A DNA stretch of 64,000 nt from Tachypleus tridentatus (taxonomy: Eukaryota; Arthropoda; Merostomata; Xiphosura; Limulidae), in the NCBI RefSeq assembly GCF_004210375.1, contig NC_134825.1:63417558-63481557 (forward strand). Direction: 5' to 3'. The notes below the pieces were generated by a model. That model searched no databases and was not told where the DNA came from. It saw only the letters and a program-made list of their open reading frames with translations. Shown one piece after another: positions 48,592-61,186 of this stretch (within the stretch, counting starts at the first letter, position 1; each line of letters opens with the position of its first letter). A program made the position numbers and the translations under genes.

Positions 48592-48693
48592 GGTGAGCTT
48601 ACATAGAACACTAAAATCCGGGAGTCATTTCCCCACAATGAATACAGCAGGTAGACCAAAATCGCTTTTTTCCAAGACAAACAAACTTAAATA
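48592..48693 (+). mobile_element. SINE-B copy, diverged
   Basis: GGTGAGCTTACATAGAACAC and CGGGAGTCATTTCCCCAC, then CAGGTAGACCAAAATCGC, follow the family order loosely. Confidence 0.5.
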
Positions 48694-48835
48694 AATATTT
48701 TTACTTCCCAATTTAGACTACTCTAGGCTTATTTCTAATACAATCGCTTTTCGATAATTATGGTAATTGTCTCAGTTAAAAAAAAAAAATTGTTAACCTC
48801 ACCAAAATTGTAAAATGTTTTGTTTCTTTGTAAAA

Positions 48836-49053
48836 ATCCCCGTCGCACCAAACATGCCTTTTCACCCCTTAAAATGTTATAATGTGACGGTAAATCTCAC
48901 TATTCGTTGGTAAAAGAGTAGCCCATGTGTTGGCGATTGGTGGTTATGACTAGCTTCCTTCTCCCTAGTCTTATACTGCTAAATTAAAACGGCTAACGCA
49001 GATAGCCCTTGAGTAACTTTGCGCGAAATTCAAAACAAAAAAAAAAAAAAAAA
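48836..49053 (+). mobile_element. SINE-A, 5'-truncated, with A-rich tail
   Basis: Begins CCCCGTCGCACCAAACATG and ends in a run of 17 A after AAATTCAAAAC. Confidence 0.9.
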
Positions 49054-50393
49054 TAATGTATGGATGCTGCGGAAAAACAGACTGTTTCAATAATAGTTTA
49101 AATGTTAACAAATGATATTATATTGTTTGTAATTTCTACAGTTCCCATGAAACGCTTTTATTTTTCTATATACACCTGTGAAATAATTTATCATTTTCGG
49201 AAGGAAAAGGGTGTAATAAACATAAATCACCCTAAACTAATATTGCACATAAAACATTCACAGGGAATAAAAATGCACAAAAGATGTTGCACACCATGTT
49301 CTAAACAATCCTTTGCACGTTCTTTTCAATTTTAAAGTAAATTCATATGAAAAATCCTGACAGCCTTCAAAACGATTTTGGTCACTCAGTTTATTTGAAA
49401 ATAATTATAATAATAAAACATATTGAATGTAGTCTCTTAGAGTTTCAGAATGGAAGATTTGAGAGTCTTGAGTTCAAGAAATAGTGCCATAAAATCAACT
49501 TCGTAACTTCAGCTGCGGATGCATCATAAGAGTATCAACTAATCTCGCTATTCGGACAAGAGTAGCCACTTCAGATGGGAGTGTTGCCTTCTGGTTGTCT
49601 TTCTTTGCATCCGCAGTTCCAAATTAGGACGACTCTGTCTGTACGACGGAGATCTATGACCTCTCCGGTTTAATCCATTATATGCATGAAGTGTTTCCAT
49701 CGTAATAAACTTATTTTGAACAATCTTTAAGTAACTTTGTCGATTTTCATGCAAATCTGCGGAGTTAGTCCTAAGAATTCGCAAAATTATGTTTGTTTTT
49801 CTGTATGTTAATAACAATCTCTAAGTAAGGCGATTAAGCCAAATCTAAAACCCCTAAGCTTTTTGGACTTCATTTTTGAGTCCCTTTCGTGATTCTTTAT
49901 CATTATTATCTTCGCTTGTTTATACCTTGTCATACCAAGAGTCTAAATGCGAAACTTCAAGTCGTTTTATCCAAAACCCTAAAAGAAATCCACAAATAAA
50001 ACAAACACATATAAGTATAATTGAGAATTACTACTTTGAAATATCTCATGATTCCAAACCTGGTTGGATCAAAATCTTTATAGTAAAAATACTTTACAAA
50101 TTATAATTGAAAATAATTAATTTCAAGCATAAAATGCGTAGTAAGTGGATGAGTTCCGAATCGAATTCAAATGACGTAATTCCTAAATTAAAGTTAATTT
50201 AAATACGTTTCTATAACTTAATCTTATAAATGTCACAGTTTGAGATAATTCGGTTTCTTTCCGGCATTAGTCTTAAATATAGATTTATTATTTACAGTCG
50301 TGCAAAAATTCTAGTGCCACAAACACTCTCGTATATCTATAACTATCTAAAATTCAATAACTTTGAAAATTATCTATCAAAATTTAGCACTTC
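49054..50393. other. anonymous AT-rich DNA with a possible very old SINE-A
   Basis: 49500-49690 follows SINE-A order loosely (AATCTCGCTATTCGGACAAG near 49540, then CCAAATTAGGACGACTC) and is probably an ancient copy. The rest holds nothing recognised. Confidence 0.4.
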
Positions 50394-50401
50394 AAAACTG
50401 A

Positions 50402-50682
50402 GTAGTTTGTTTTGTTTTTGAATTTCGCACAAAGCTACTCGAGGGCTATCTGTGCTAACCGTCCCTAATTTAGTAGTGTAAGACTAGAGGAAAGGCAGCT
50501 AGTCATCACCACCCACCGCCAACTCTTGGGCTACTCTTTTGCCAACGAATAGTGGGATTGACCGTCACATTATAATGCCCCCACGGCTGAAAGGGCGAGC
50601 ATGTTTGGCCCGATGGGGATGTAAACCCGCGACACTCAGATTACGAGTCGCACGCCTTAACACGCTTGGCCATGCCGGGCAG
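50402..50682 (-). mobile_element. SINE-A, full length, with 8-bp target-site duplication
   Basis: Direct repeats AAAACTGA lie at 50394-50401 and 50683-50690. The copy is complete and close to consensus. Confidence 0.92.
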
Positions 50683-51173
50683 AAAACTGACAAGAAATGT
50701 TGATTTTCAATTAATTAAGATTATTCAATTCAACTCCATATAACAATACAGTTTTCAAATGTTTCATTTGCATGCATTTAGGGAATTTAATTACAAGACT
50801 TAAAGATCTTCAAATTTCAAGTACAGCATGCCGGCTTTGGTATTTCTCTATATTGAAAGAACTATATATAGATTTGGAAATTATTAATTAGGTGCACACT
50901 TATGTAATTAGCAAGGACAAAAATTTAGTATTAACTAACCATTAGTAAAAGAGCTAGTATGGTAACAGCTGCATACTTTACTGAAAATTTCCCTGGTAGA
51001 TCAACGTTAAATGTTTGTACTTGCAACGTTATCATCTGAGAAACAGCTCCTCGCTGCCTACAAATAACCCATTATGTGGAGTTGCTCTAAACAACAACAG
51101 CAACTTTATCAAGAAAAAAACGCTATTGGAACATAAATATGTTTCGTTTGGTGTTTTTCTTCCATGTTCGTTT

Positions 51174-51420
51174 TTCGGCCAGATGCTTAGGATGCTCCAC
51201 TTGCAATCTCAGGGTCGCAGGTTCGAATCCCCCTCTCACCACTTTCAGCGGTGGGGGATTCATAAAGTACGATTAATCCCACTATTATTTGGTAAAAGAG
51301 TAGTCCCAGAGTTAACAGTTGGTGGTGATGACTAGCTACCTTTTTTCTAATATTCCACTGCTAAATTAGAACCAACTAGCGCTGATGGCCCTCGTGTAGC
51401 TTTGCATGAAACTTTAAAAA
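51174..51420 (+). mobile_element. SINE-A copy, diverged
   Basis: Head CCAGATGCTTAGGATGCTCC, B box CAGGTTCGAATCCCC, and a body with a deletion after the B box. Confidence 0.85.
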
Positions 51421-51504
51421 TAATCTTGCTTTTTTCACAATATTGACTAGTTATTAAATTCAGTTTTTAATCAGTGATGACGAGAAAACCCACTTGTAGA
51501 GAAA

Positions 51505-51646
51505 TATATATGTAAAAACGGCTAGTTTGGGTTGAGAATTTTTTATGTTGAGGAGCGAACAACGTTTCGACCTTCTTCAGTCATCGTCAGGTTCGCTTCT
51601 CTACATAAAAATTTCTCAACCCAAACCAGCTGTTTTTACATATATA
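51505..51646. repeat. 142-bp hairpin (inverted-repeat) element
   Basis: Arms 51505-51548 and 51603-51646 are imperfect inverted repeats, the left carrying AAAACGGCTAGTTTGGGTTG and the right CAACCCAAACCAGCTGTTTT. The centre, on the minus strand, forms the ribozyme-like motif listed separately. No target-site duplication is evident. Confidence 0.85.
51554..51597 (-). ncRNA. hammerhead-ribozyme-like motif
   Basis: Read on the minus strand from 51597 to 51554: AGCGAAC, then CTGACGA (a CUGANGA core), one extra T, a short stem GACT/GGTC closed over a GAAGAA loop, then GAAAC, GTT, and GTTCGCT. The two outer heptamers are perfectly complementary and would form stem I. GAAAC followed by GUU gives a two-base-pair stem III with no loop and a U at the expected cleavage site. 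Very short stem III hammerheads act as dimers in some retroelements. The extra T beside stem II departs from the consensus, so activity is uncertain. Confidence 0.4.
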
Positions 51647-51974
51647 AAATTCAGTTTTTGTTTTATATCGTTGCCAGTATATGAACGCCAATTCAAACGT
51701 AAAAGTATTCCGTATATTAAAGTGTTTGTGTCAAAATAATGAGAGGTAATTCATTATGTAGGAAGTAACTACTTTGAAATTTCATTGGGTTAAATTTTAC
51801 TGAGTAATTTATATTTTAATATTTGGAATACCCGAATAAAGTCATGTTTACAGAAGAATACTTTCATTTTTAACATTTATATTCAGCTTGTTTATTGAAG
51901 GGTATTCTTAATTTTCTAAACTGGAAAACCCGTAATGTTAATAGAATTACAATGAGAGCGTTGGTAACAATAAC

Positions 51975-52055
51975 TACTATCCACCAGTGGGAACAGAACC
52001 CCAGATTTTAGTGTTGTAAGTCTGTAGACTTACGGTTGTCCTGTCGAGAGAGGTT
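51975..52055 (-). mobile_element. SINE-B copy
   Basis: Complement of TCCACCAGTGGGAACAGAAC, TTTTAGTGTTGTAAGTCTGT and TACGGTTGTCCTGTCGAGAG. It is the last tRNA-headed SINE before a long SINE-free interval. Confidence 0.8.
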
Positions 52056-52479
52056 AAAAATTATGGTGTGTGGCTGATAAAACTGAGCAGATTACAAAAA
52101 AAATAACATGTTTATTACATAATAAGTTATTGTGACTCTATTTATTCGTAACTGTAAAACAACAAAACTGTTTTATAGATAAAATATTTCTAAGTAACTC
52201 AGTTCTAAATTTATATATCTTGGTATTTACTATGTATAGTATTTATTATACAGCGGTGTATTTTATTGTTGTTTCGTTACTGACTGTGCGGTTGAAGTTT
52301 CTTGTTCTGATAATTCATATGCTATTTGAACAAGAAACAAATAATCTCATTTAGTTTTCTAATTGTTGACACTTGCAACGTGTACTTACTTAGGCGCAAC
52401 TGTAACATAAAACAAGCAGTAGAGATATAAACATTATTTTCGCATTGCTCCTAATATGTTAGCATAACTTTCTGTCGAA

Positions 52480-52629
52480 TATTTCATATTAATGAAGCGA
52501 AGTATTACAAGATGTCACCGTAATCTACCGAGTTTATCACGTGACCGAAGAGGCGTTATTCATTATGGCAGATATAGGCCTATGACATGAAATCAGGGAA
52601 AGGGAGAAGGAATGCGGTATTACTACAAG
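52480..52629 (+). promoter_or_regulatory. candidate promoter with E-box, start of a putative plus-strand transcription unit
   Basis: CpG content is normal or high from about 52380 to 53050 and collapses downstream. TCACGTGAC at 52537-52545 is an E-box of the USF/TFE type. Roughly 90 bp later a splice-donor-like GTAAGA (52629-52634) follows a short open segment. No TATA box or initiator could be assigned. This is inference from composition and short motifs. Confidence 0.3.
52587..52628 (+). CDS. possible first coding exon (14 codons), speculative
   Basis: An ATG at 52587 opens a frame that stays open for exactly 14 codons (MKSGKGRRNAVLLQ) to a CAA|GTAAGA donor-like junction, leaving phase 0. 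A shorter upstream frame (ATG at 52565, six codons then TGA) lies before it, so this could equally be untranslated leader. No downstream exon was recognised, so there is no family assignment. Its position just before the CpG-poor tract is the only contextual support. Confidence 0.15.
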
Positions 52630-55600
52630 TAAGATTCCATATCAAATGCGATTTTTGGTACGTGTATTGAAATACTCATTCACTTTAGAAGGTAATATTA
52701 TAATAAGAAACCAAGATGTAAGAGGTATGTCTTGCTTATTAAACATCACGTTACTTGGAGACACACCATTTTCAAATTTTAGTTTTCTTAATATATAACA
52801 GTAATAGAATCACTGTTTTTTTAACTTCCAGTTTGAAGTTATCGAATTTTCATATCGTATTAAGTATTGGCATGTTGTTACGTGCTCGGCGATATCGTAA
52901 TCACTATTCATTGGAAATTTTAATTAAATTTTTTGTGAAAATAAGCTTTTAGTGCTAAACTTGGCCCTGCATTTGTGTTTGCGGTGGTATTGCGGTTTGC
53001 TTATGTTTTTATATATCTTCTAAATATCGCGAGGAATCCCACTTTGAATTTAATAGTACTAATAACAACATTGTTAATGGAAGTTTTCAAAACGGCTTGA
53101 ATGTGTAATAAAGAAAACTACAGTATAAAAGTTTAACATAAGAACTGTGAAGTATCTTATTACTAATTGTATTTGTAGTAATAATACCATTTAATTTTGC
53201 TTATACTTAAATTGTAGTATGGATAATAATAATAAAAGTAGTTAATACAATGCAATGGTTAACACAGTTCTATTAGTTTTACAGTTATTTTTATGGCCTT
53301 ATTGAGATTTAATTTATCAACACAATTAAACAGTTATAAATGAGTAAAATTTAAGTTAAAGTATTGTAAACATATACAGAAATTACAGACACTGATTTAA
53401 AATGTAAAAGGTTGCATTAGATGTTATTCTCCATATTCAGTAGTGTTATTGTATGTTCATATACTGTATTTACTGATTTTCTGTGAAGTCTGGACATACA
53501 TATAATATGAACTTAGTTTTTTTATCAGAACTATACTAGTAGTATTAGTAGAAGCAGTTTTACTGTAGTTTTTATTACTAATACTAGTAATACTCCTTAT
53601 ACAAACTGCTTTTAATCAAACTAGCGTACAACTACCTATTACGTATGTAAAACATTATTTAGATCTTGACTCGGTTGTAGCCTTGATCAACATGATAAAA
53701 AAAAAAAATTGGCTGAAGTTCAAGGCCTGATTTTAGGCTGTTAGAGTAAATATGCATACATTTTCATATTTTTAAACACGTTATCTTGAAAAGTAATTAC
53801 TGCATAATCGGAAGTTACAAGTTGTGTGGTCACATTTTTTAAGATGTTTATGTACATTCTAAAGAAATGAGATGTAGAACTGAGGTGGTGATACTGTGTA
53901 TGCATATGTTTGAAAACGAGATGCAGATGTTTCTGTTAATAAGTTTTTGGATAAAGAGTGTGATGAATGTTGATCCAGAGAAAACACAATTTGTTTTTTT
54001 TTGTCCTTTTTTCAACATTTATTTTGTATCACACAAATATAATGTACTTTTATTCAAGACTGTAAAATTGTCAATGACTTTGATATATAGTGTTGTTATT
54101 CTTAGGTAAAATATCAATCTTACAACAGTGCCCAAGACGTATCATCAAATAATAAGCAGTAACTTCTAAATTGCCAAATTAATAATACATATAGTTTTTT
54201 GAAATCTACATCTTTTCATTCAGGAAGTGATGTCAGCTCTTTATACTAATTATATATAAAGTTGAGGATGTGTACATGTTGAAATAGTTTAACGCTGAAT
54301 TTGTGATCCCTTACATTGCTGTTTATACACATCTAGCAGTGTGCATGTGAAACTGGAATTTCTAACAGTGTTTTATAAACTGTTAGTTTGTTTGGATGAA
54401 ATGTAATAGTTTAAGAAATCAAATGATCAAATGTAACTCCAGTAAAGTTTTGCCTGTTAACCCAGAATTGTTCATTTTTGAATCATGTTGTCCAATAGTG
54501 AAATAGCTGTATAGTGGTGAGCTTTTAAATTCACAAGAATGGCAAATGTAATTTAGAAGGTGGGGAGAAGATTTTTCAAAGAAATCGGTAAAGAACTGAA
54601 CAACATATGAAACTGGTTGCAGAGAAATGTCAATGTGGAGGTGGACTTTCTGGAGATGGAAGCTGTTACTTGTACACTTAGGGGGTACTTAAGTTGGTGT
54701 TATCAGAGTAATTTATGTAAATATCTTGTAAGTTACTTAAACTACCTCTTTGAAAGCTTCCATGAAAATGGCACTTCAAATGTAGATATAGTCCAAAATG
54801 TACCTCCAGAGCATTTAAAATCATACAGCTTAGGAGTCCTTTGATTCCCAGGTTTTGGGGACTGTACACCTTACTTGTTCAGGGGTTGTTGGAAATCCCT
54901 TAACTTTTTTTGTTAGAGCCATTCTCAACCCTGATTATTTCCTTTTTGTGCTTATGCACGAAAACTGGATGAGACAGACAAGAATTTAATGTGTACGTGT
55001 TTGCACTTATTAAAAAGATCTATATTATGTGTTTAGATATTATTGTTAGAACTATGTTTGCTACAGAGGAATATTATGTATATTACATATATACATAAAA
55101 TACCTGTAAATTAAAGTCATTTTAAGAATGAAAGTGAAACTTTATAAAATCTTTGTGTAAGTAAGGCTAATGACATTGGTAAAACATTTAGATTAATTAT
55201 AGCTGTAGTATTTCATTGTATACTATTGCGTGTAAACAAAACTTCCTTGAGTAGGTTCTAAGATGCATATAGTAATTTTATAAAGGTTGTATATTATTTC
55301 TCTATTAGTGATTTGAAATGAAACTTCCATTCTTGGAAGAGTTAGCTTTTCTCCAGTAACCAGTTTATTGTAGCTTGGACAGAATTTCCCATTACACTGG
55401 GAAATATGTCTTCTCCTAAGTAAACGGCTTAAATATGAGTGTGTATAAAAACTTATGACCTGCTTTATTGAACATTCAGCTTCTAGTTGGATGGTCATGG
55501 ATTCATTCATGTCAGAGGTGTCTTTGGTTGACTTAGCCACCCATCCTTTTATGGTTGCTAAATGAGTACAAGTTTCACATGAATTTAATTAGGTATCTTC

Positions 55601-56229
55601 GTGAGCCTTCTGTGGTTGTAAAGGGTTTGACATGAAGATTGGCACCACTCTTAAAGCCATTTATGGCTAGTCTTTTGCAAATATCATGATTTAGGGTTCA
55701 TAAATATCATTAGAAATTCACTGGCTTTGGTTTTGCCTGAGCTATTTTTGAGTCATCGAAGTTACCTATTTTGTTTTGTAAACGAAAAGAAATCTAAAAC
55801 CAAGATTACAGTTTGGCTATAAACAGAGTTGTGACAAGTGATAATACGAAGCATACATTATACAGATATTAAGTTAAAGTATACATTTTAGTTGGTTTTA
55901 AAATAATTTTTTTAAATTGGTTGGAGAAATATGATAGTAGTTGAGATCATAGTGAGATATTGGTATACACAGTATGTATACTAGGGCACATGGGTTTATA
56001 CTGCTGGCACAAGGTTGCTAGATTGTTTTATAAGTTTGATTGATAAGTTTTTGTGGAGCAGAAAAATATTGTTATGATCAAGGTGTAATTTTTATTTCTT
56101 TGTCATTTTATTTGTCTGAACCTTGGCCACAATAGATTTCTGTGTTCTTGTTTATTTTAATGTGTAACAAAATATATTGGTTACAAGACAGAAAATTATT
56201 TGTTTACATTCACAATGTCACCTGCAGAC

Positions 56230-56419
56230 TGTTAAACTTAGCACAGCTTGATACAACAAACAATGTATGTTAAACTTAGCACAGCTTGGTACAACAAACA
56301 ATCTATGTTAAACTCAGCACAGCTTGGTACAACAAACAATCTATGTTAAACCTAGCACAGCTTGGTACAACAAACAATCTGTGTTAAACCTAGCACAGCT
56401 TGGTACAACAAACAATCTG
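56230..56419. repeat. 38-bp tandem repeat, 5 copies
   Basis: Five contiguous 38-bp units begin with TGTTAAAC and contain AGCACAGCTTGRTACAACAA. Neighbouring units differ at 0-3 positions. The changes accumulate stepwise along the array (first to fifth unit). No spacers separate the units. Confidence 0.97.
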
Positions 56420-56712
56420 TGTCCTTAGAGAAATAGGTTTTACTGAGATAAAGATGTATTTAATTTGTAGAACATTTCTAAACCTTAATTTCTACATTTT
56501 TCAGGTATCTCTATGAATGTTAAAAACTTGTTCCTACACATAAATCATTCAGTCATAAATGCATCTTGTCACTCATAGTTGCAAAGTTAAAACCTATTAG
56601 TGCATGTGACTGGAACCAAGCTGAAAATTTGGTAATATTAAAAATAAAAGTCAGTGAAGCACAAACCAATTACTTGTGTAAAGTTCAATAAAACATCACA
56701 ATAAGAAGTGGC

Positions 56713-56754
56713 TGTGTGTGTGTGTGTGTGTGTATAATATATATATATATATAT
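56713..56754. repeat. (TG)n and (AT)n microsatellite
   Basis: A TG run at 56713-56733 is followed by an AT run. Confidence 0.9.
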
Positions 56755-57669
56755 TATAGTATATATAATATTAATATATCACTGAGAAGCTTTATTATAT
56801 TATTCACATATATTTATGAACACTCAAGAACTATCAGAATTTTGTAGTTTAATTTTAAAGTATATACATGTAAATGGGTTGTCTTACAAATGTTATTGTA
56901 TACTGCATAATATTGATTCAGTGATTAAAATATATGGGTTTGAATGCTGGAGTTGTAATGTTTTTATCAATTTATGCATATTGGGCATATATAAATGCCT
57001 CCTGAGTTGTAAGTTTCATGGTGTGTGTACAAACAACCATTACATATGTGTATTTATTTCATTTTGTAGTCAGTACAGGTGATTAAATTTACTTGGATTT
57101 TATGAAAAATCAATATATTTTCAAATTATATCAGTAAGTGAAAACCTTAAGTTTTAGAAAATGAAAAAGAACGCCATCAAATGTTATCCAAACAAAATAA
57201 TGGAGAAGAGTACACCTGCTTAATGTTAATCAGCTGAAGAACATTATAGTAAAAAAATATAATCGGTGAGAGAATCCAACTGAAAAATAATGAATTCTAA
57301 TTAGTTTAAGCAAGATATTTATCAAATTGGCTATATTCATTCCTGGATTAATTATTAGTTTGGTTCAGTGTAGGTATCTGGTTTGATAAGAAGTTAATAA
57401 TAGTGTAAACCTGATGTCTGTACTTTCACACTAGTACGCTGTGCATATAAAGATGCATTTGAGATCTTGCTGTGCCTGTTTCTATGCTATTTTTGTATGA
57501 GAAGAGTAATCTATTTCTGGTAGAAGATAACAATGTGGAGTATGCTTGTGAATCAAAGCCTACAGTGAAGTGTAGATTTCCGAGAACTGAAAAGGACTTG
57601 TATAGATCGAGTAATAACAAAATTAACATTCCGAGCATGCTCTAGTATATGAGAGGATAGCATTTTCTC

Positions 57670-57697
57670 TACACACACACACGTGCGTGCGTGTGTA
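57670..57697. repeat. palindromic AC/GT microsatellite
   Basis: An ACACAC run turns into GTGCGTGCGTGTGT, making a short self-complementary hairpin. Confidence 0.8.
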
Positions 57698-58477
57698 TAT
57701 TCGTAAAGTGATTTTTTTTTCTCTTTTCATTCAGACATCAGCTAGTATTGGGCCTTAACCATTTCTTAAATTATTTGTACATGGAATGACTTACAGTATC
57801 TGTATGAAATAATTGTTAATTTGTATCTGACTGTAAGTTGATTATAATTTGAATATTTCTAATACCATTACCATTTAATCTACTGAAACTAAAATTATAA
57901 GCTGTGTATATAGAAGATAAGGAGGATAAAGCAACTCAGGATGTAGTACATGTAAAGCAAGAACAAAAGTTAGGCTCTTCCTTTCCCATCTAAAGTCATT
58001 GCAAATGTTACAGAAGCTATAGACATCTATAGCTTATATAATTACATGTGTAGAGGATGATGTCTATTGTACTGTTTTTATAAACTTATCATTTATAGTG
58101 TGATAGTTTTACAAATTACTAGCTTTCAGGTTTGTGTAATGTGAATTCTATGATCTGTTTCTGTGCATGTTTGCCCATGTTCTATTTGGCCTTACTTTGC
58201 TACTACTAAAATACTAATTAATAAAAGATGGGTTTATCTAAGCCAGAATACTGGGAAAAAGCTGGTTTACTTTGACTCAGTATATCTAGTGCTAGCCATT
58301 TGTTACGTAATGTCTATTTGCCATTGAGATGATGATTTTAATCCAGAAAAACAAGCAATTAACTGAAAATTTTTAATTTTTCAGTTTTTCCTACTTTCTC
58401 AAAAGTGTTGTTCGTATAATGTGTGCAAGTTGTCAGTATAAATTATCAGTTATTTAGAATTAGACATGCATTTGTAC

Positions 58478-58495
58478 GTGTGTGTGTGTGTGTGT
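58478..58495. repeat. (GT)n microsatellite
   Basis: Uninterrupted GT dinucleotides. Confidence 0.9.
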
Positions 58496-61149
58496 AATTT
58501 TCTTCAGATTCATAGTGTACCATTATGTGGGTGTGTCTTAGTTATACTTACTTTTTATCTTAAACACAAACTTTAGAGGTACCATTCCTACTGTAGTGTT
58601 TATAAGGTGTATTTTAAAAGTTCTTTCTGCTACTGAAAATTATTTGCCTATTACATACTGTGCCAGATTTTCACAGATCTCCAGTTTATACCAGAAACTA
58701 ATAGAGGTATGTTTAATGGAATCATGTGGTACATGAAAACCAGCCATGAGGACTTAGCACTAGCGATCCTGTGTATGATGTTTAGTGTGATGCATTTTTA
58801 ATCTACATAAATATAGTACATCTATCACTTTCTTGAGGCTCATGGACTTAACAAGGTTACTTGAAGGAAGAACCCAATGATTAACCTCTGGGGAAAAACC
58901 TTCAGGTGCAAGTTTGAAAACTATAATTGGTTTCTGGGACAATTTGGAAAAAGTTTTCTTTAGCTTCAGTCTTTCTTGGTGCATTACTAATGTTATATAG
59001 GAAAGGTAATTATTGTTCAAGAATAAAAATAAACAGAATATCCAAATGTTGATGTAGTGGTATGTTTGAAATCTCAGAAGAGGTTGTCTCTTATGAATGG
59101 TTTGAGTTTTGAATTTTTTCTAAATGGTGAGAAGAAGGTGGGAACATAAATATGAGTTTTATCAAAAACTATAACTACATTTATTTCATGAGAAAGGAAA
59201 TGGTAATCATTTTATGAATTTGAATACCCAAAATTCAAAAAGCATGCCTAGATAGGTGAGTTGCTAATTATCTACAGTTATAAGCTGAGAAAAAGAAAGG
59301 AAATAAAGTTAATAATTAAGTTTGGTACTTTTAACTTCTGAATTTATATTGTACTTTCAACAAGTAAATAACTTCTAACGATGAGTAGTCACCATATCTG
59401 CTGAGGTTCAAACACTAAAAAATTAAAAAAAAACTGTACAAAGTTCAGGTATATACATTAGAAAGTCTATTGAGAGAAATTACTTATACTGATGTTGATC
59501 ATATCCATTGTGTTGATAATTTGTTTCCAATGCTTTAGTTACTATACTACCATTGGATGAGACTAGTTGTGCCCACCATTGCAAGAGTTCACAGAAACAA
59601 TGTAATTAGTAAAAAGTAAAAGTTGACTTAAGTCAGCAAAGTTCACACTACATGTAAAGTAGTCACATAAGCTTGTGATATTGAAGTGAGTTTTGTGAAG
59701 ATAACAAAGTTGACTTTTGTAGTACCAAAATATTAGCAAGAACTTAATGGAGTTTGGGTGCTATAAAAAAAACGATTTGAAACTAGTTCCCCTCCATCTT
59801 TGGAATAGGTCCAAGAATCATTGGTATTGAAAGATTTGTATGGCGGTGTCAGAAATATTCTTTCTCTTATCAAATAGAAACCAAGTTTGCAGCAGTATCA
59901 GCTAGAAATAGAAACTAGACAATATCCAGCTAAATTTGTTTACTGTACTCGTCTTGTATCAAAGTATTTAAACATCCTGATTATTTGAAGCAACTTTCGT
60001 TGCTAAGTTGAACATGGTCTGTGTCAAGCATGGAATTTTTGCAGTTGAAATAACTGAAAATTTCACCATTCTGTAACTTTTTCTGAATATATCTGTTTTA
60101 ACATATGTCCTGGTACTTTCACATTTTCTGCAGGTGTTCTGTATGTAGTAATAACATTTTTGTTAAGTTAATGTCAAAAGGTCACAAACATACCAGTGTT
60201 TTTTCTTACATGAAGTTTACTTATGGCAATGGTCATCTTATAGAATCTTGGATCAAGTTGACCCTGTGTCCCCTTCCCAAGACAGGGCAAGTACATCTTA
60301 AAGAGTGACACACATTCTACAGTTTGGTATGACTTGGGGGTACTCTTTCTTGAATGTGTTATTTGGAATAGCTGGGAATGTAAGTAGTCCATAAATGATT
60401 GCATACTGCAGTTGGACATTGTTTCTGACATAAATGTGTGGTATAATGTAATTATATCTATCCTTGGCCTTTGTAGACGTTTTAAAAATGTCTCCTCTCC
60501 AACAGCTAATGAAGTTACAATGGAAAGTTGTGAATTATCCAGCTTAGTGAAATACACTTATAAAACTTTATTTTTTCCCGTAACTTAACAGTTGTGAATC
60601 CACATTTTGCAAATACACTGATATTTCAAGTTAAAGTATCTGATGATACAGTAGCATGTTATATGGATAACACACTTATTGGTCTCTTCTTGGAAAATGA
60701 TAGTTCATAGGTAACTATCACTCACACTATACTAGATTAAGGGATATGGAAACATGAAAATGTGTAGCTTGTTATATGAAATGTCTTATATTTATAAGTG
60801 TATATTTTTGTTTTACAAGTTGTTTATTTTTTATGTGAATAAACTATATTTTCTTATTAAATTTTGTAGCATAGTCATGATTTGATTTTTTTTTAAGGTT
60901 AGATCATTCAGGGACATTTTATTTTTGGTCTTAAGGGCTAATTGTTTTAAGTATGGGTTCATTTATTTACATTATCTTTGTTGATGACTTCTTTCAATTG
61001 ATTGTTTTTTTATTCAGAATTCATATTTTCATATTGCTACATTTTCGTTTATTATACTTAGGTTTGGTATGTTTCTGAAATATACCTTGCTACTATTTGT
61101 TTTCTGTTTTTCATTTAATTTGAGTATGTGTGTCTCCATGTGTGTGGGT

Positions 61150-61150
<1 letters not shown>

Positions 61151-61182
<32 letters not shown>
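61151..61182. repeat. (CA)16 microsatellite
   Basis: Uninterrupted CA dinucleotides, preceded by a short TGTGTG run that makes a partial hairpin. Confidence 0.95.

Positions 61183-61186
<4 letters not shown>

Noticed and set aside
55223..55540. 105-codon minus-strand ORF
   Set aside because: Looks somewhat protein-like (mixed composition), but no family was recognised and there is no supporting splice site or neighbour.
56230..56419. Possible CRISPR-like array
   Set aside because: Units are contiguous with no spacers, and the DNA is eukaryotic. It is a minisatellite.
60174..60557. 127-codon minus-strand ORF in the CpG-poor tract
   Set aside because: No recognisable domain. Lies antisense to the inferred transcription direction. 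Kept only as part of the tract description.
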